From Sporolituus thermophilus DSM 23256 (GTDB taxonomy: Bacteria; Bacillota; Negativicutes; Sporomusales; Thermosinaceae): a stretch of DNA of 64,000 nt. Location of the stretch: assembly GCF_900102435.1 (NCBI RefSeq), contig NZ_FNBU01000012.1, forward strand, positions 1-64,000. The letters are read 5' to 3'. The position numbers were made by a program, and so were the translations under genes. Under the pieces are notes generated by a model that saw only the letters and a program-made list of their open reading frames with translations, searched no databases and was not told the DNA's origin. Shown here in pieces: positions 36,458-46,176 of this stretch; positions within the stretch are counted from its first letter, which is position 1; each line of letters opens with the position of its first letter.

Positions 36458-38095
36458 TTATTTAGCCACCAATGCCCATTCCCACGCATTCCATAGGTTG
36501 CCGGCCGGCGTCGGATTAGGCCGGTAGTTGACTACGCGGGATTTGACCGCATCAATGTTGGCCCGGAAATAGAGGGGAACGACAGGAACCTCCTGGACAA
36601 TAAGTTCTTGGAGGCGAAAATAGATTTGCCTACGACTCCCAAGGTCGAGTGTACTCGCCCCCTGTTCGGTCAGAACATCCACTTCCGGATTGCGCCAACC
36701 GGGATAATTCTGTCCCTCATAACCGTTAGCTCGGCTAGGAATTTTTTTTGAATGCCATAAGCTTTGGTTATCAGGATCCAGACCGGCTACCCAGGCGTAC
36801 ATTGCCGTCTCAAACCGGCGGTTTTTCAGTACATCGCCAAAGAAGAGCGGTGCATCGACCAGGCGCAACTCCCCTTGTATGCCTACTTCTTTTAGTTGTT
36901 GAATAATAACTTGCCCAACCGTTTCCCGGATTTTATTGCCCCCGGTTGTAACGAGCGAGAAAGCCAACCGTTGCCCGTCTTTGGCAAACACGCCGTCCGG
37001 CCCCTGTTTCCAACCGGCCTGGGCCAGGAGCTCACGCGCTTTGTTCACATCCCTTGCCGGGGGCTTAAGCGCCGGATTATACGCCCAGGAAAGCGGCGGC
37101 TGGTCAGCTACCGCCGGACTGGCCACATTCTTCAGCACCGTAGTAATGATACTCTGCCGATCGATGGCCAGCGCGATAGCCTGACGGACCCGGACATCCT
37201 GAAACAATGGATTGTCCAGATTAAAATCCAAATGTTCCCAAATCATGTTTGGCGTAATAAAGGTCTGGACTCCGTCAATTGCTTTTACTTGTTCAAGTTG
37301 AGCAAAGCTAACATTACTTACAATATCAACTTCGCCGGCTTTTAGCTGGGTCAACAAAATATCGGGGTCGGGGATTATTTTATAAATAATACTGTCCAAA
37401 TGGGGCTTGCCGTGATAGTACGCGGGATTGGCCTCCAAAATAATCGCTTCGGCCAACCGCCATTCCTTGAATTTAAAAGGTCCTGTGCCTACAGGCCGGC
37501 GGTTAAAGCCCGCTTTGTTATAATCTTCGACCCCCTCGAGAATATGTTTGGGAAGAACAGTGCGAAATAGGGTAAGATAGGGTGCATAAGGCTGCTTAAA
37601 ACGAATCACCGCAGTATAAGGGTCGGGAGTCTCTATCGCCTTAATCCGGTCATAACCGTCACGGGAAATAACATTTACTTTACGGTTCATGATATATTGC
37701 CAGGTAAACTGGATGTCGGCGGCGGTAAACGGCTGACCATCATGCCAGGTAACCCCCTGCCGTAGTTTATATATTACGGTCAAGCCGTCAGGACTGACAC
37801 CACCATTTTGAACGGTAGGCACTTCTACCGCCAGATCAGGTACCCATTCTCCTTTGTCATTAACAGTAATTAGACCACTGAAAATAAGACTGCCCACTTC
37901 GGCTGTCGCTAAAAGGTCGGATAGCAGCGGGTTCAGCGTGTTTGGCTCACGCAAACTGCCATAAACAAGCTGACCGCCTGGCTGCAGCTGCCGTGTACCC
38001 TGTCCCTCGGAATTAAGTTTTGTTCCTCCGCAACCAACGGCAAGCACTAGTATTAGCGACAGAGCGGTGGCAAGCCATATCTTGCCCCAACGCAA
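36458..38095 (-). CDS. OppA/DppA-type peptide-binding lipoprotein
   Basis: 545 aa from a TTG at 38095 with AGGAGG upstream. Lipoprotein signal with LVLAVGCGG (Cys ~22). SBP family 5 features: GQLVYGSLREPNTLNPLLSD, the RQGVTWHDGQPFTAADIQFTW block and NRRPVGTGPFKFKEW. It binds oligopeptides or related solutes outside the membrane. No permease or ATPase genes are adjacent, so it depends on a distant transporter. It follows the lytic transglycosylase gene by 11 nt, suggesting uptake of cell-wall peptides; inference. Confidence 0.88.
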   Translation of the reverse strand: MRWGKIWLATALSLILVLAVGCGGTKLNSEGQGTRQLQPGGQLVYGSLREPNTLNPLLSDLLATAEVGSLIFSGLITVNDKGEWVPDLAVEVPTVQNGGVSPDGLTVIYKLRQGVTWHDGQPFTAADIQFTWQYIMNRKVNVISRDGYDRIKAIETPDPYTAVIRFKQPYAPYLTLFRTVLPKHILEGVEDYNKAGFNRRPVGTGPFKFKEWRLAEAIILEANPAYYHGKPHLDSIIYKIIPDPDILLTQLKAGEVDIVSNVSFAQLEQVKAIDGVQTFITPNMIWEHLDFNLDNPLFQDVRVRQAIALAIDRQSIITTVLKNVASPAVADQPPLSWAYNPALKPPARDVNKARELLAQAGWKQGPDGVFAKDGQRLAFSLVTTGGNKIRETVGQVIIQQLKEVGIQGELRLVDAPLFFGDVLKNRRFETAMYAWVAGLDPDNQSLWHSKKIPSRANGYEGQNYPGWRNPEVDVLTEQGASTLDLGSRRQIYFRLQELIVQEVPVVPLYFRANIDAVKSRVVNYRPNPTPAGNLWNAWEWALVAK

Positions 38096-38106
38096 GACAG
38101 CACCTC

Positions 38107-38682
38107 CTATTGTCCATACAACTCCTGATAACGTCTTTTATTATGCAGCACCTTTGCGACATATTCGCGCGTCTCACGGAAAGGGATTTGCCTTATGTCT
38201 TGGAAAGACATATCCCAGCCATACTGGCGCATCCACTGGCGCACATTGCCCCTTCCGCCGTTATATGCGGCGAGAGCCAGCACTTCGTTATCCTCAAATT
38301 CGCGCTTAAGTGACGCAAGGTACCAGGTTCCAAAAGCAATATTTGTCTCCGGGTCAGTCAAATCCTGCACCAGAAAATCCTGTCTCCCGATCTGTCCTGC
38401 CAGCCATTGACCGGTTTCCGGCATTATTTGCATCAGTCCCAGCGCCCCTTTCGGAGAGACAGCCTGAGGGATAAACTTGCTTTCCGTGCGTATAACACCG
38501 GCTACCAAAAAAGGATCAAGATTATGCTCCAGGGAGTATTGATAAACTAAATTCTGATACGGAAATGGATACAGGTATTTTTTTTGAAACCAATCGCTGT
38601 TGTAAATGGCATAACTCCCGGCGGCCAATACAAGAAGCCCTACAACCAATGCGTTTAGCCAGGATAAAACGCGCAAAATCAA
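38107..38682 (-). CDS. Membrane-anchored lytic transglycosylase (SLT domain)
   Basis: 191 aa. One N-terminal membrane helix (~10-27), then an SLT/goose-lysozyme fold: catalytic Glu67 in RTESKF, GALGLMQIMPETG, TNIAFGTWYLASL and ALAAYNGG. It cleaves peptidoglycan glycan strands in the periplasm. TTG start (38682) near GGAG. Situated between coaE and the peptide-binding lipoprotein in a long minus-strand run. Confidence 0.9.
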   Translation of the reverse strand: MILRVLSWLNALVVGLLVLAAGSYAIYNSDWFQKKYLYPFPYQNLVYQYSLEHNLDPFLVAGVIRTESKFIPQAVSPKGALGLMQIMPETGQWLAGQIGRQDFLVQDLTDPETNIAFGTWYLASLKREFEDNEVLALAAYNGGRGNVRQWMRQYGWDMSFQDIRQIPFRETREYVAKVLHNKRRYQELYGQ

Positions 38683-38739
38683 TCACTCCGTCATATTACT
38701 TGCTACAAAGTATGTATTGACTAATGCAATCATTCGTTA

Positions 38740-39336
38740 TTATTTAGCGGGGATTTTCTGCCAGGCGGCCAGCACCTGGCGACGCGTGGCATCGATGCTA
38801 CCGCTGTTATCAATTATGACGTGGGCTCGCTCTGCTTTTTCCCGCAGAGACATTTGCGCGCTTATCCTTGCCCTGGCTTCACCTTCGGTCAGTCTGTCCC
38901 GCGCCATAAGCCGCTTAAGCTGCGTCTGCTCATCTACATACACTACCCAAACGGCGTCGGCAAGATCGTCCCACCCTTTCTCGATTAGCAGCGGTACGTC
39001 CAGCACCGCTACCCTTACTCCCGCTTTGCGGGCTGCTTCAAGAGCGGTTTCAACCGCCGCTTGGATGCGAGGATGGGTAATTGCTTCCAGCTTGGCGCGC
39101 TGCTTGGCATCGCTAAAAACAATCTCCCCAAGAGCCTTGCGGTTAATACTACCGTTACCATTCAAGACGCTAAGACCAAATTCGTCTTTTATCTCCTGCC
39201 AGGCTGGCTTACCGGTCGCTACAACCTCCCTGGCAATTTCATCGGCATCGATAATAACGGCTCCCAACTCTTGCAGCATAGCGCTCACGGTACTTTTACC
39301 ACTGCTGATACCACCTGTCAACCCAATCACATACAT
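38740..39336 (-). CDS. coaE: Dephospho-CoA kinase
   Basis: 198 aa from the ATG at 39336 (AGGTAGG upstream; the longer frame is inside mutM). Walker A GLTGGISSGKST, the DADEIAREVV block and VLDVPLLIEKG are the family marks. Last step of coenzyme A synthesis. It follows mutM by 14 nt, a common Firmicute order polA-mutM-coaE. Confidence 0.95.
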   Translation of the reverse strand: MYVIGLTGGISSGKSTVSAMLQELGAVIIDADEIAREVVATGKPAWQEIKDEFGLSVLNGNGSINRKALGEIVFSDAKQRAKLEAITHPRIQAAVETALEAARKAGVRVAVLDVPLLIEKGWDDLADAVWVVYVDEQTQLKRLMARDRLTEGEARARISAQMSLREKAERAHVIIDNSGSIDATRRQVLAAWQKIPAK

Positions 39337-39350
39337 TTGACCTACCTCGT

Positions 39351-40175
39351 CTATCGTTGGCAATTTGGACAAAAATGGGTACCCCGCCCGCCCACTTCCG
39401 TGCGGACAATTGGCGTGCCACACCGCTGGCAAGGCTGTCCCTTACGGCCATATACCCGCAAATAATGCTGGTGACTGCCGGTTTGTCCGACTCCGTCGCG
39501 GTAATCGCGAAAACTTGTCCCCCCATGGACAATACCTTCTTCGATGACCTGATTTATGGCGCGATAGAGCTTATTGGCTTCGTCCTCGCTAAGACTGGCG
39601 GCGGAGCGCGTTGGCGCAATGCCGGCCACAGCTAAACTTTCGTCTACATAGATGTTGCCCAAACCGCCGATAACCTGTTGATTAAGCAGAACGGCCTTAA
39701 TCGACGACTGCCGCTTTTTCAACATCATCCGGAAATAATCGAAAGTGAATTCCGGTGAAAGCGGCTCAGGCCCCATGGTAGCTAACCCGGCAATTCGTCC
39801 CAGTTCAGCACGGTGTATGGCATAAAGGGTGCCTAACGTGCGCGAGTCGGCATAAATCATAGCATCATTATTATCGAGATCGAAAACGATATGCGTAAAT
39901 TTATCGTGCGGATAACCGGCCGGTACGTAATACAGCCGGCCGGTCATGCGCAAGTGTACCACCATAACCAGGTCGTGTTCAAGGTGAAACAGCAGATATT
40001 TGCCGCGTCGATCAAGGCGTTCAATTTTTCGGCCTGTTACCGCTTCCTTAAATTCAGAAACCGAAGGCCACTTAACCAGACGGGGCAAGTTAATCTTTAC
40101 CGCCTCGATACGTCGGCCTACAACCTTGTCAGCGAGCGTGCGGCGGATGGTCTCTACTTCCGGCATTTCCGGCAT
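39351..40175 (-). CDS. mutM: Formamidopyrimidine-DNA glycosylase
   Basis: 274 aa. The start at 40175 makes Pro2 the N-terminal nucleophile (MPEMPEVETIRR). Lys in RRGKYLLFHL, the H2TH segment with NQQVIGGLGNIYVDE, and a C-terminal zinc finger of four Cys (PCQRCG...FCPNC). It removes 8-oxoguanine and formamidopyrimidines. Located 17 nt after polA. Confidence 0.95.
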   Translation of the reverse strand: MPEMPEVETIRRTLADKVVGRRIEAVKINLPRLVKWPSVSEFKEAVTGRKIERLDRRGKYLLFHLEHDLVMVVHLRMTGRLYYVPAGYPHDKFTHIVFDLDNNDAMIYADSRTLGTLYAIHRAELGRIAGLATMGPEPLSPEFTFDYFRMMLKKRQSSIKAVLLNQQVIGGLGNIYVDESLAVAGIAPTRSAASLSEDEANKLYRAINQVIEEGIVHGGTSFRDYRDGVGQTGSHQHYLRVYGRKGQPCQRCGTPIVRTEVGGRGTHFCPNCQR

Positions 40176-40192
40176 TTTGTGTGTCACCCCAT

Positions 40193-42817
40193 TCATTTAG
40201 CCTGAGCCCAATTTGCGCCGGTCTTAACGTCAGCAACCAACGGCACCGCCAAAGCGACGGCGTTCTCCATAGCTTGTTTGACAAGTTGAGCCACTATCTC
40301 CCGCTCCGCTTCAACTACTTCCAGAACCAGCTCGTCATGAACCTGGAGCAACAGGCGGCTTTTCAGGCGCCTGTCCCTTAGCTGCCGGTAAACCGTGATC
40401 ATGGCTTTTTTAATAATATCGGCAGCCGTTCCTTGAATGGGCGTATTCATGGCCGTCCGTTCAGCAAAGGCCCGCTGGTTGAAATTGCCGCTATTAATAT
40501 CAGGCAAAAAGCGTCGGCGCCCAAATAAAGTAGTTACATAACCTTGCTGTCTGGCCAGATTAATAACATTGTCAATATAGTTTTTCACACCCCGGTACTT
40601 GGCAAAATAACTGTCGATATAATGACCGGCCTCTTTCCGGCTGACGCCAATATCGCGTGACAGGCCAAAATCGCTGATACCATAGACAATACCGAAGTTG
40701 ACAGCCTTAGCCCGCGCCCGCATCTGGGCCGTTACCTCCGTCATCGGCACGCCAAATACTTCGGCCGCTGTACGGGTATGTATGTCCTGATTGTGCCGAA
40801 ATGCGTCAATCAGATTATCATCTCCCGCCATATGGGCCAAAACCCTGAGCTCGATTTGCGAGTAATCGGCAGACATGATTAAGTCATAACCAGCCCCGGG
40901 CACAAATAATTCCCGAATGCGACGGCCGATTTCGGTGCGGATGGGAATGTTCTGCAAGTTTGGTTCCGAGCTGCTTAGCCGCCCGGTCGCCGTCACTGTC
41001 TGGTTAAAATGGGTGTGGATCCGCCCCGTATCGGCCCGGATAAGGTCGCGGAGGCCGTCTAAATAGGTGGATTTCAGCTTGGTCAACAGCCGGTATTCAA
41101 GCAGACGGTCAATGAGCGGGTGCTGTCCCGCCAGTTTTTCCAAGACTTCGGCATCGGTCGAATAGCCGGTTTTCGTCTTTTTTATTACCGGTAACTTGAG
41201 AACCTCAAACAAGATATGGCCTAACTGCCGGGTAGAGTTAACGTTAAACTCCTGCCCTGCTAACTGGTATATCTCGGTCAGCAAGGCCTCAATTCTATCC
41301 GTAATTTCCTGCGCCAAGGCATCGAGCTGCGTCAAGTCCACCTGGATACCGGCGATCTCCATTTCGGACAGCACCGGGACAAGCGGCAGCTCGATTTCTT
41401 CGTACAGTTCAGCCAGCCCCGCCGCCACAAGCTTTTCCTTAAGTACCGGATATAACCGCTGCGCTACTTTAGCCGCCCAAACCGCATAATCAGGCGTGTC
41501 CAAGCGCTCTTTATCCATTTTGCCGGCGACGAGACCTAAATACTGGCACGCAAGCTCTGTCAGCGGATACTCTACCGCTGTCGGCTCCAAAAGATAAGCC
41601 GCAAGTTGAATATCAAAACATAGCCCCCGTAGCTCCGTTCCCTTAGCCTTGCAGGCATTACAAATTTCTTTGGCATTATAGGTGACTTTGGGGATAGTCT
41701 CGTCGGTCAACAGGTCCCACACCAACTCCCAGCCGTCAACATCATGCGGGATGTAAATTGCCTCCTCGCCTACCCATAGGGCTAAGCCGGTTAATGTAAC
41801 CGCAGGGATTTTTCCGCTGGTCAAGGGAAAAAATACCATCCTGCCTAACTGTTTTATCCGGGCCACGCTCTCCCTAATTTCGGTAAATGAAGTAAGCACC
41901 TTAGCAGGAGACAGCTCCATGGCCGTTTCGGTCGGCGGCAAAGCCTTGCTGTCAAAAAGGTCAGGCAGCTTAACCAGCAAACTCTTAAACTCCAGTCTTT
42001 GAAAAACTTCCCTTACACGCGCCACGTCAGGCGCTGCTTTGAGCGCTTCCAGTGAACAATCTAGCGGCACATTGCAGTCAATGGTAGCCAGTTTTTTGGA
42101 GAGCAACGCCAGTTCCGCGTTAGTCCGTAGGTTTTCCTGCAATTTTTTGCCCGAAACCTTATCAATATTAGCCAGTAGGTTCTCTACACAACCGAATTCA
42201 CGCAGAAGTTTGTCTGCCGTCTTCTCGCCAATTCCCGGAACGCCGGGAATATTGTCCGACGCATCACCCATCAGACCCTTGAGGTCAATAATTTGTGCAG
42301 GCGATAACCCGTATTTTTCCTTTAAAACATTGATATCGACCAGCTCGGTTTCCGATATGCCCTTGCGGGTAAGCATAACTTTGGTGCGCGGACCAATCAG
42401 TTGCAATGCATCCCGGTCGCCGGTCACGATACAAACATCATAATCTTGTTTAGCGGCTTGAACAGCCAATGTACCGATAATGTCATCGGCTTCATAACCC
42501 GGTTTTTCCAGTACGGGAATGCCGAATGCCGCCAGCACCTCGTGAGCAAGCGCGAACTGCTCCGACAATTCCCTTGGTGTGGCCTGACGGTGAGCCTTAT
42601 ACTCGGCATAAACCTGACTGCGGAAAGTCTCTCTCCCTTTATCGAATGCAACCGCAATAAGATCAGGTTTGTTGTCGCTGAGCAGCTTTACCAGCATAGT
42701 TGTAAACCCATATACAGCATTGGTATATAGTCCCGCCGCCGTGGTCAGCGGCGGCAAAGCATAAAAGGCCCGGTGCATCAGGCTGCTCCCGTCGATAATT
42801 ATCATTTTCTGCGGCAT
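40193..42817 (-). CDS. polA: DNA polymerase I
   Basis: 874 aa from the ATG at 42817 (GGGTG upstream; the frame extends to a TTG at 42838). Domains: 5' nuclease (~1-290; EADDIIGTLA, GDRDALQL, DASDNIPGVPGIGEKTA), a middle 3'-exonuclease-like domain without a D-x-E metal motif, so proofreading is probably absent as in Bacillus, and the polymerase (MSADYSQIELRVLAH, RAKAVNFGIVYG, LQVHDELVLEV). Repair and Okazaki processing. First of polA-mutM-coaE. Confidence 0.96.
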   Translation of the reverse strand: MPQKMIIIDGSSLMHRAFYALPPLTTAAGLYTNAVYGFTTMLVKLLSDNKPDLIAVAFDKGRETFRSQVYAEYKAHRQATPRELSEQFALAHEVLAAFGIPVLEKPGYEADDIIGTLAVQAAKQDYDVCIVTGDRDALQLIGPRTKVMLTRKGISETELVDINVLKEKYGLSPAQIIDLKGLMGDASDNIPGVPGIGEKTADKLLREFGCVENLLANIDKVSGKKLQENLRTNAELALLSKKLATIDCNVPLDCSLEALKAAPDVARVREVFQRLEFKSLLVKLPDLFDSKALPPTETAMELSPAKVLTSFTEIRESVARIKQLGRMVFFPLTSGKIPAVTLTGLALWVGEEAIYIPHDVDGWELVWDLLTDETIPKVTYNAKEICNACKAKGTELRGLCFDIQLAAYLLEPTAVEYPLTELACQYLGLVAGKMDKERLDTPDYAVWAAKVAQRLYPVLKEKLVAAGLAELYEEIELPLVPVLSEMEIAGIQVDLTQLDALAQEITDRIEALLTEIYQLAGQEFNVNSTRQLGHILFEVLKLPVIKKTKTGYSTDAEVLEKLAGQHPLIDRLLEYRLLTKLKSTYLDGLRDLIRADTGRIHTHFNQTVTATGRLSSSEPNLQNIPIRTEIGRRIRELFVPGAGYDLIMSADYSQIELRVLAHMAGDDNLIDAFRHNQDIHTRTAAEVFGVPMTEVTAQMRARAKAVNFGIVYGISDFGLSRDIGVSRKEAGHYIDSYFAKYRGVKNYIDNVINLARQQGYVTTLFGRRRFLPDINSGNFNQRAFAERTAMNTPIQGTAADIIKKAMITVYRQLRDRRLKSRLLLQVHDELVLEVVEAEREIVAQLVKQAMENAVALAVPLVADVKTGANWAQAK

Positions 42818-42971
42818 ATGCCTATCACCCATTAACAATTAATAAGCTTGTACCAAAAACATAATCTTTATATATTTGGCCGTTTATCGGGAAATCCCTT
42901 TCTAGTTTTGAAAATCATGCTCTAGGTTATGTACCGAAACGAAAAGTCAATCCCCCCCGGCCAAACAAACG

Positions 42972-43007
42972 ACAAAAAGGGCGGAAACATTAATCGTTCC
43001 CACCCTT
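42972..43007 (-). terminator. Terminator overlapping the end of the L,D-transpeptidase gene
   Basis: A 12-bp stem with G-T pairs, 42977-42988 against 42996-43007, then TTTTTGTCG on the minus strand. The 3' end of the coding sequence forms the 5' arm. Confidence 0.75.
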
Positions 43008-44216
43008 GACGTTAAAGGGGTAAGTCAGTTCAATGCTGCGGGCCGGCTCGTTCCAATATACATAGGCTTGAAAATAATCGTAGATTTTCGTTATTTGAAG
43101 ATAAGGTTGACCGCCAATAAAACCAATCGGCAGCGGTTTGCCGTTCATGGTCGCTGCTTTTTTCATCGCATCCCAGGTGACTTTCTGACCGATGGCATCA
43201 GCCAGGGCAAGCAGCGGTATGGCGAGGACGCCGTCAAGCACCCGCACATCACTAGTAAAAGTTTTTCCATTTAACGCAACGGTGAGCCCATTAATATCCA
43301 GGCGCCTTTCTTCTTGCTGCCAACTCTGCTGACCGCCAAATAAAACCTGGACGTTGTCGGACGTAATATACAGGATGTCGCCCTTAACAATGCCAGGAGC
43401 GCTGAAATTGCCGGCACGGACGGTCTTAGTCTGTTCATCCCATTGAATATTGCGCTTAAGTGCAGCGGCAATGGTCCAGACGGGTACGAACAACGTGTTC
43501 TCTTGGTAAACAGCTCGCTCAACAAGAGTTTTGCCATTCACGCGGATTTGATGGAATTGGGCAATTACCACCTGCCGATCCGGTACCTCACGGATGAGCC
43601 CTAATAAAAAATCATCGCTTACCAGACCGGCTAAGCCATACGCCGCAAGCTTGCGCTTTACCTCGCTCAACGTGACGTCACCATAACCGTAGATATCGGG
43701 GTAAATTCCGACCGACGCGTTGCCGTGAGCATCCACCCTGACCTTGACGCGGTCATAGGTGACCTTTACCGGTGTGCCGTAAGGCACTACCTCATACAGT
43801 TCCTCCACATCAGCCTCATGCATTCGCACGCAGCCGTTAGAAACGGCCGTACCTATTGCCCAGGGCGCATTAGTGCCATGAATGCCGTACATGGGCAGAA
43901 ACCCCATCCAGCGATAGCCTAAGGGATTGTCAGGACCGGAAGAAACTGCCGTCCCGCCGCGCGGCGGGAACCACCAGGGATTCACCTCCTTGTTAATAAT
44001 ACTAAAAGTCCCCGTTGGAGTAGGCGTGGAAGGTTTGCCGATCGCTACCGGGTATACTTTGATAAGTGTACTCCCGGAATAAAATTCGAGGGTACGGCTA
44101 GGCAGGTTAATTACAATATTGGGTGATGCGATATCGGGGTCGATCTGGGCATGGACTGGCAAGATTGCAAGAAACAGCAATAGGACAGCGACCGCTGCCC
44201 CTCTGCCAACAGCCAC
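42990..44216 (-). CDS. Secreted L,D-transpeptidase with stalk-like (CuAO-N1) repeats
   Basis: 408 aa from a GTG at 44216 (AAGAAGGG seven bases upstream). Signal peptide ends near VHA. YkuD catalytic domain: GIHGTNAPWAIG and SNGCVRMHEADVEEL, with the His and Cys of the active site. Two C-terminal beta/alpha repeats of the copper-amine-oxidase N1 type follow (VNGKTLVERAVYQEN..LFVPVWTIAAALK and a second ending AIPLLALADAIGQKV). It should form 3-3 cross-links or anchor proteins in the wall. Monocistronic, just after the histidine kinase terminator. Confidence 0.9.
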   Translation of the reverse strand: MAVGRGAAVAVLLLFLAILPVHAQIDPDIASPNIVINLPSRTLEFYSGSTLIKVYPVAIGKPSTPTPTGTFSIINKEVNPWWFPPRGGTAVSSGPDNPLGYRWMGFLPMYGIHGTNAPWAIGTAVSNGCVRMHEADVEELYEVVPYGTPVKVTYDRVKVRVDAHGNASVGIYPDIYGYGDVTLSEVKRKLAAYGLAGLVSDDFLLGLIREVPDRQVVIAQFHQIRVNGKTLVERAVYQENTLFVPVWTIAAALKRNIQWDEQTKTVRAGNFSAPGIVKGDILYITSDNVQVLFGGQQSWQQEERRLDINGLTVALNGKTFTSDVRVLDGVLAIPLLALADAIGQKVTWDAMKKAATMNGKPLPIGFIGGQPYLQITKIYDYFQAYVYWNEPARSIELTYPFNVKGGND

Positions 44217-44293
44217 GAGGCATCCCTTCTTTACTGTTTTATAACAGTATCATATATGAGGGTGCCCCTTGGCATATGACAAAGGAACAACAC

Positions 44294-44321
44294 GAAAAAG
44301 GACCGAATTCTATCCGGTCCT
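44294..44321 (-). terminator. Terminator after the histidine kinase
   Basis: AGGACCG (44299-44305) pairs with CGGTCCT (44315-44321), followed on the minus strand by TTTTTCG. Confidence 0.8.
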
Positions 44322-44327
44322 CCACAG

Positions 44328-45464
44328 CTATTGCAAGTTTAAAATTTGTTGATGCACGACCGTCAGATGACGTATTCGGTCATCGGTGATGGGTAGATAT
44401 ATATGAACGCGGGTGCCTTGATTTTCAGAACTGACATTGATAAACCCGCCATGTTCGGCGATAATGCGATGAGCCACCGGTAGCCCCAGTCCCATCCGGT
44501 CCAGCTTGGTAGTATAAAATGGTTCAAAAACCCGTGACAGAATTTCCGGCGGAATTCCCGGGCCGGTGTCGGCAATGGCCACGACAAGCATGTTGAGATC
44601 AGCATGGAGCCACGACTTCAGACTTAATGTCCCTTCCTCCGGCATCGCCTCAATTGCGTTTTGCATAATGTTGATAAAAGCCTGCTTAAGCATATTGCCA
44701 TCGGCGCAAATCTGCGGCAAGTTTTCCGCCAGTTGCTTATCGATAATGATATTTTCACCGCCGAGCTGCTTAAAAGTCAGGCGCAGCGCCTCTTCCAGCA
44801 GACGGTTGAGGTTAACCCACGGCTGCTTTTGGATTTGCGGTTTGGCAAACAGGACCAGTTCTTTCACCACCTTATTTATATAACCAACTTCATCAAGCAG
44901 CATTTCAAGGATTTCCCGCCGAACGGTATACTGATCGTCCTCCAGGCGGTTCAGCATAACCTGGAGATAACCACTGATAGTTGTCAGCGGTGTCCGGACA
45001 TGGTGGGCCACCCCGGCGGCTAGTTCGCCGAGGGACATGAGCATCTGCGTTGTTTGAATTTGCTTGATAGCCGCGCGAACCGCCGAGACATCTTGCAAAA
45101 TAACGATCATCCCGCTTATGCCGCCGGTTGAATCACGTAATTTTAAAGCGTCAACATGAAGATAAGTTATTTGTTCCTTGACCTTCAATTTCAGGCTAGT
45201 GGTATAAAGATCATCATACTCGGACAGCGAAAAAATGCGCAGAAACTTTTCTCCATGATGGCGGAAAACATGGTCAGACCGTTTTCCCAATACCGCCGTG
45301 CGATCAATGCCACAGAGTTTCTCGGCCTCGCGGTTGAGGTTTTTTATCCGTAGTTGGCCGTCCAAAAATAAAATTCCTGTTTTCACATTTTCAAAGTAGT
45401 CACTATATTCATCCTCTTTATTTAAGTATACAATTTTATTTTGAGGAGCTTCAGCAGAATACAC
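44328..45464 (-). CDS. Soluble PAS-domain sensor histidine kinase (orphan)
   Basis: 378 aa from a GTG at 45464. N-terminal PAS domain (~20-135; GILFLDGQLRIKNLNREA, VILQDVSAVRAA), HisKA with His in GVAHHVRTPLTTISGY, N-box INIMQNAIEAMPEEG and G-boxes VAIADTGPGIPPEIL, GLGLPVAHRI. No membrane helix. No response regulator is adjacent. The architecture is that of sporulation-type orphan kinases (KinA/KinE-like), and a sigma-H-like promoter lies upstream; the role in sporulation is inference. Confidence 0.88.
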   Translation of the reverse strand: MYSAEAPQNKIVYLNKEDEYSDYFENVKTGILFLDGQLRIKNLNREAEKLCGIDRTAVLGKRSDHVFRHHGEKFLRIFSLSEYDDLYTTSLKLKVKEQITYLHVDALKLRDSTGGISGMIVILQDVSAVRAAIKQIQTTQMLMSLGELAAGVAHHVRTPLTTISGYLQVMLNRLEDDQYTVRREILEMLLDEVGYINKVVKELVLFAKPQIQKQPWVNLNRLLEEALRLTFKQLGGENIIIDKQLAENLPQICADGNMLKQAFINIMQNAIEAMPEEGTLSLKSWLHADLNMLVVAIADTGPGIPPEILSRVFEPFYTTKLDRMGLGLPVAHRIIAEHGGFINVSSENQGTRVHIYLPITDDRIRHLTVVHQQILNLQ

Positions 45465-45514
45465 AAGTCGTCATCCCCTTCAAAACATCCAATGCTATTA
45501 AGGTGATGATTAGA

Positions 45515-45541
45515 ATTCTTGTAAATATATGTATTTCCTGC
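45515..45541 (-). promoter_or_regulatory. Sigma-H-like promoter for the histidine kinase
   Basis: GCAGGAAAT (-35) and GAAT (-10) with 14 nt between AGGAAAT and GAAT. This fits the Bacillus Spo0H consensus RnAGGAwww...RnnGAAT except for a C at the R of the -10. Start predicted about 45508. Confidence 0.4.
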
Positions 45542-45584
45542 CAGGATAGACCAAATAGTTTTCGTAAAAATACGACATTTTACT

Positions 45585-45622
45585 TGCAAAAAAATGGCAT
45601 GTTGTCGAAATTACATGCCATT
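45585..45622 (-). terminator. Terminator after the unknown 120-aa gene
   Basis: AATGGCATG (45593-45601) pairs with CATGCCATT (45614-45622), followed on the minus strand by TTTTTTTGC. It is about 190 nt downstream of the stop. Confidence 0.7.
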
Positions 45623-45813
45623 CAGCTACTAAGTCGGATTTTCCTTGACCTATGGGCTTCTCTCTTTTTCGACATAAAACCACGCGACCGCTCGGTTTTT
45701 CCTCCTAATGTTTTTCAAAACATTGTATTAATTTCCATTTTTAGTAACAATTGCCATATTATTCCAAATATTGCGCTTTTCCGAAAATAAATGCCGGTCT
45801 GCACCGGCCGAAA

Positions 45814-46176
45814 TTACTCGCCAACATATTTTTGGTAAAAATAGTCCGGATCAATTTCGTCGGGGACAACGGCATGAAAACGCAACCATTCATTGCCGGC
45901 AATACCCTTTGTTAACAGATAGGTTTTGGTTGGAAAATCGCGGTCGTCCACTGCCAGCAATTGATCGTCAACCACCACCGAATCTAAATCGTCGCGCGAA
46001 AAATTATCCGTATAAAAGTACTGGTCAATGGTCAGCAAGCTGCCGTCACCGTCATACACTGCCCCGAAATAAACAGCTCCACAGTCGATGGTGAATTCAA
46101 ACGTATTATTGTCGTCAGGGGTGCGGCTGTCAAACAGGATGCGCTTTACGGGTATACGCGTCATTTTAATGGTCAC
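45814..46176 (-). CDS. Unknown acidic 120-residue protein
   Basis: 120 aa from a GTG at 46176 with GGAGGG six bases upstream; a longer frame to 46254 has no site. Very acidic, mostly short beta strands: RILFDSRTPDDNNTFEF, YFGAVYDGDGSLLTIDQYF, LLAVDDRDFPTKTYLLT. No signal, membrane helix or Cys. Not recognised. It diverges from the DMT permease gene. Confidence 0.7.
   Translation of the reverse strand: MTIKMTRIPVKRILFDSRTPDDNNTFEFTIDCGAVYFGAVYDGDGSLLTIDQYFYTDNFSRDDLDSVVVDDQLLAVDDRDFPTKTYLLTKGIAGNEWLRFHAVVPDEIDPDYFYQKYVGE

Larger units (their letters stand above)
45465..45813. other. 349-nt intergenic region without a gene
   Basis: It holds a sigma-H-like promoter (45515-45541) for the kinase and the terminator (45585-45622) of the gene ending at 45814. 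A 95-codon plus-strand frame here has no ribosome site and composition unlike its neighbours, and is not called. Confidence 0.6.

Noticed and set aside
45503-45790. 95-codon plus-strand frame
   Set aside because: No ribosome site, low-complexity peptide, and it runs across a clear minus-strand terminator.
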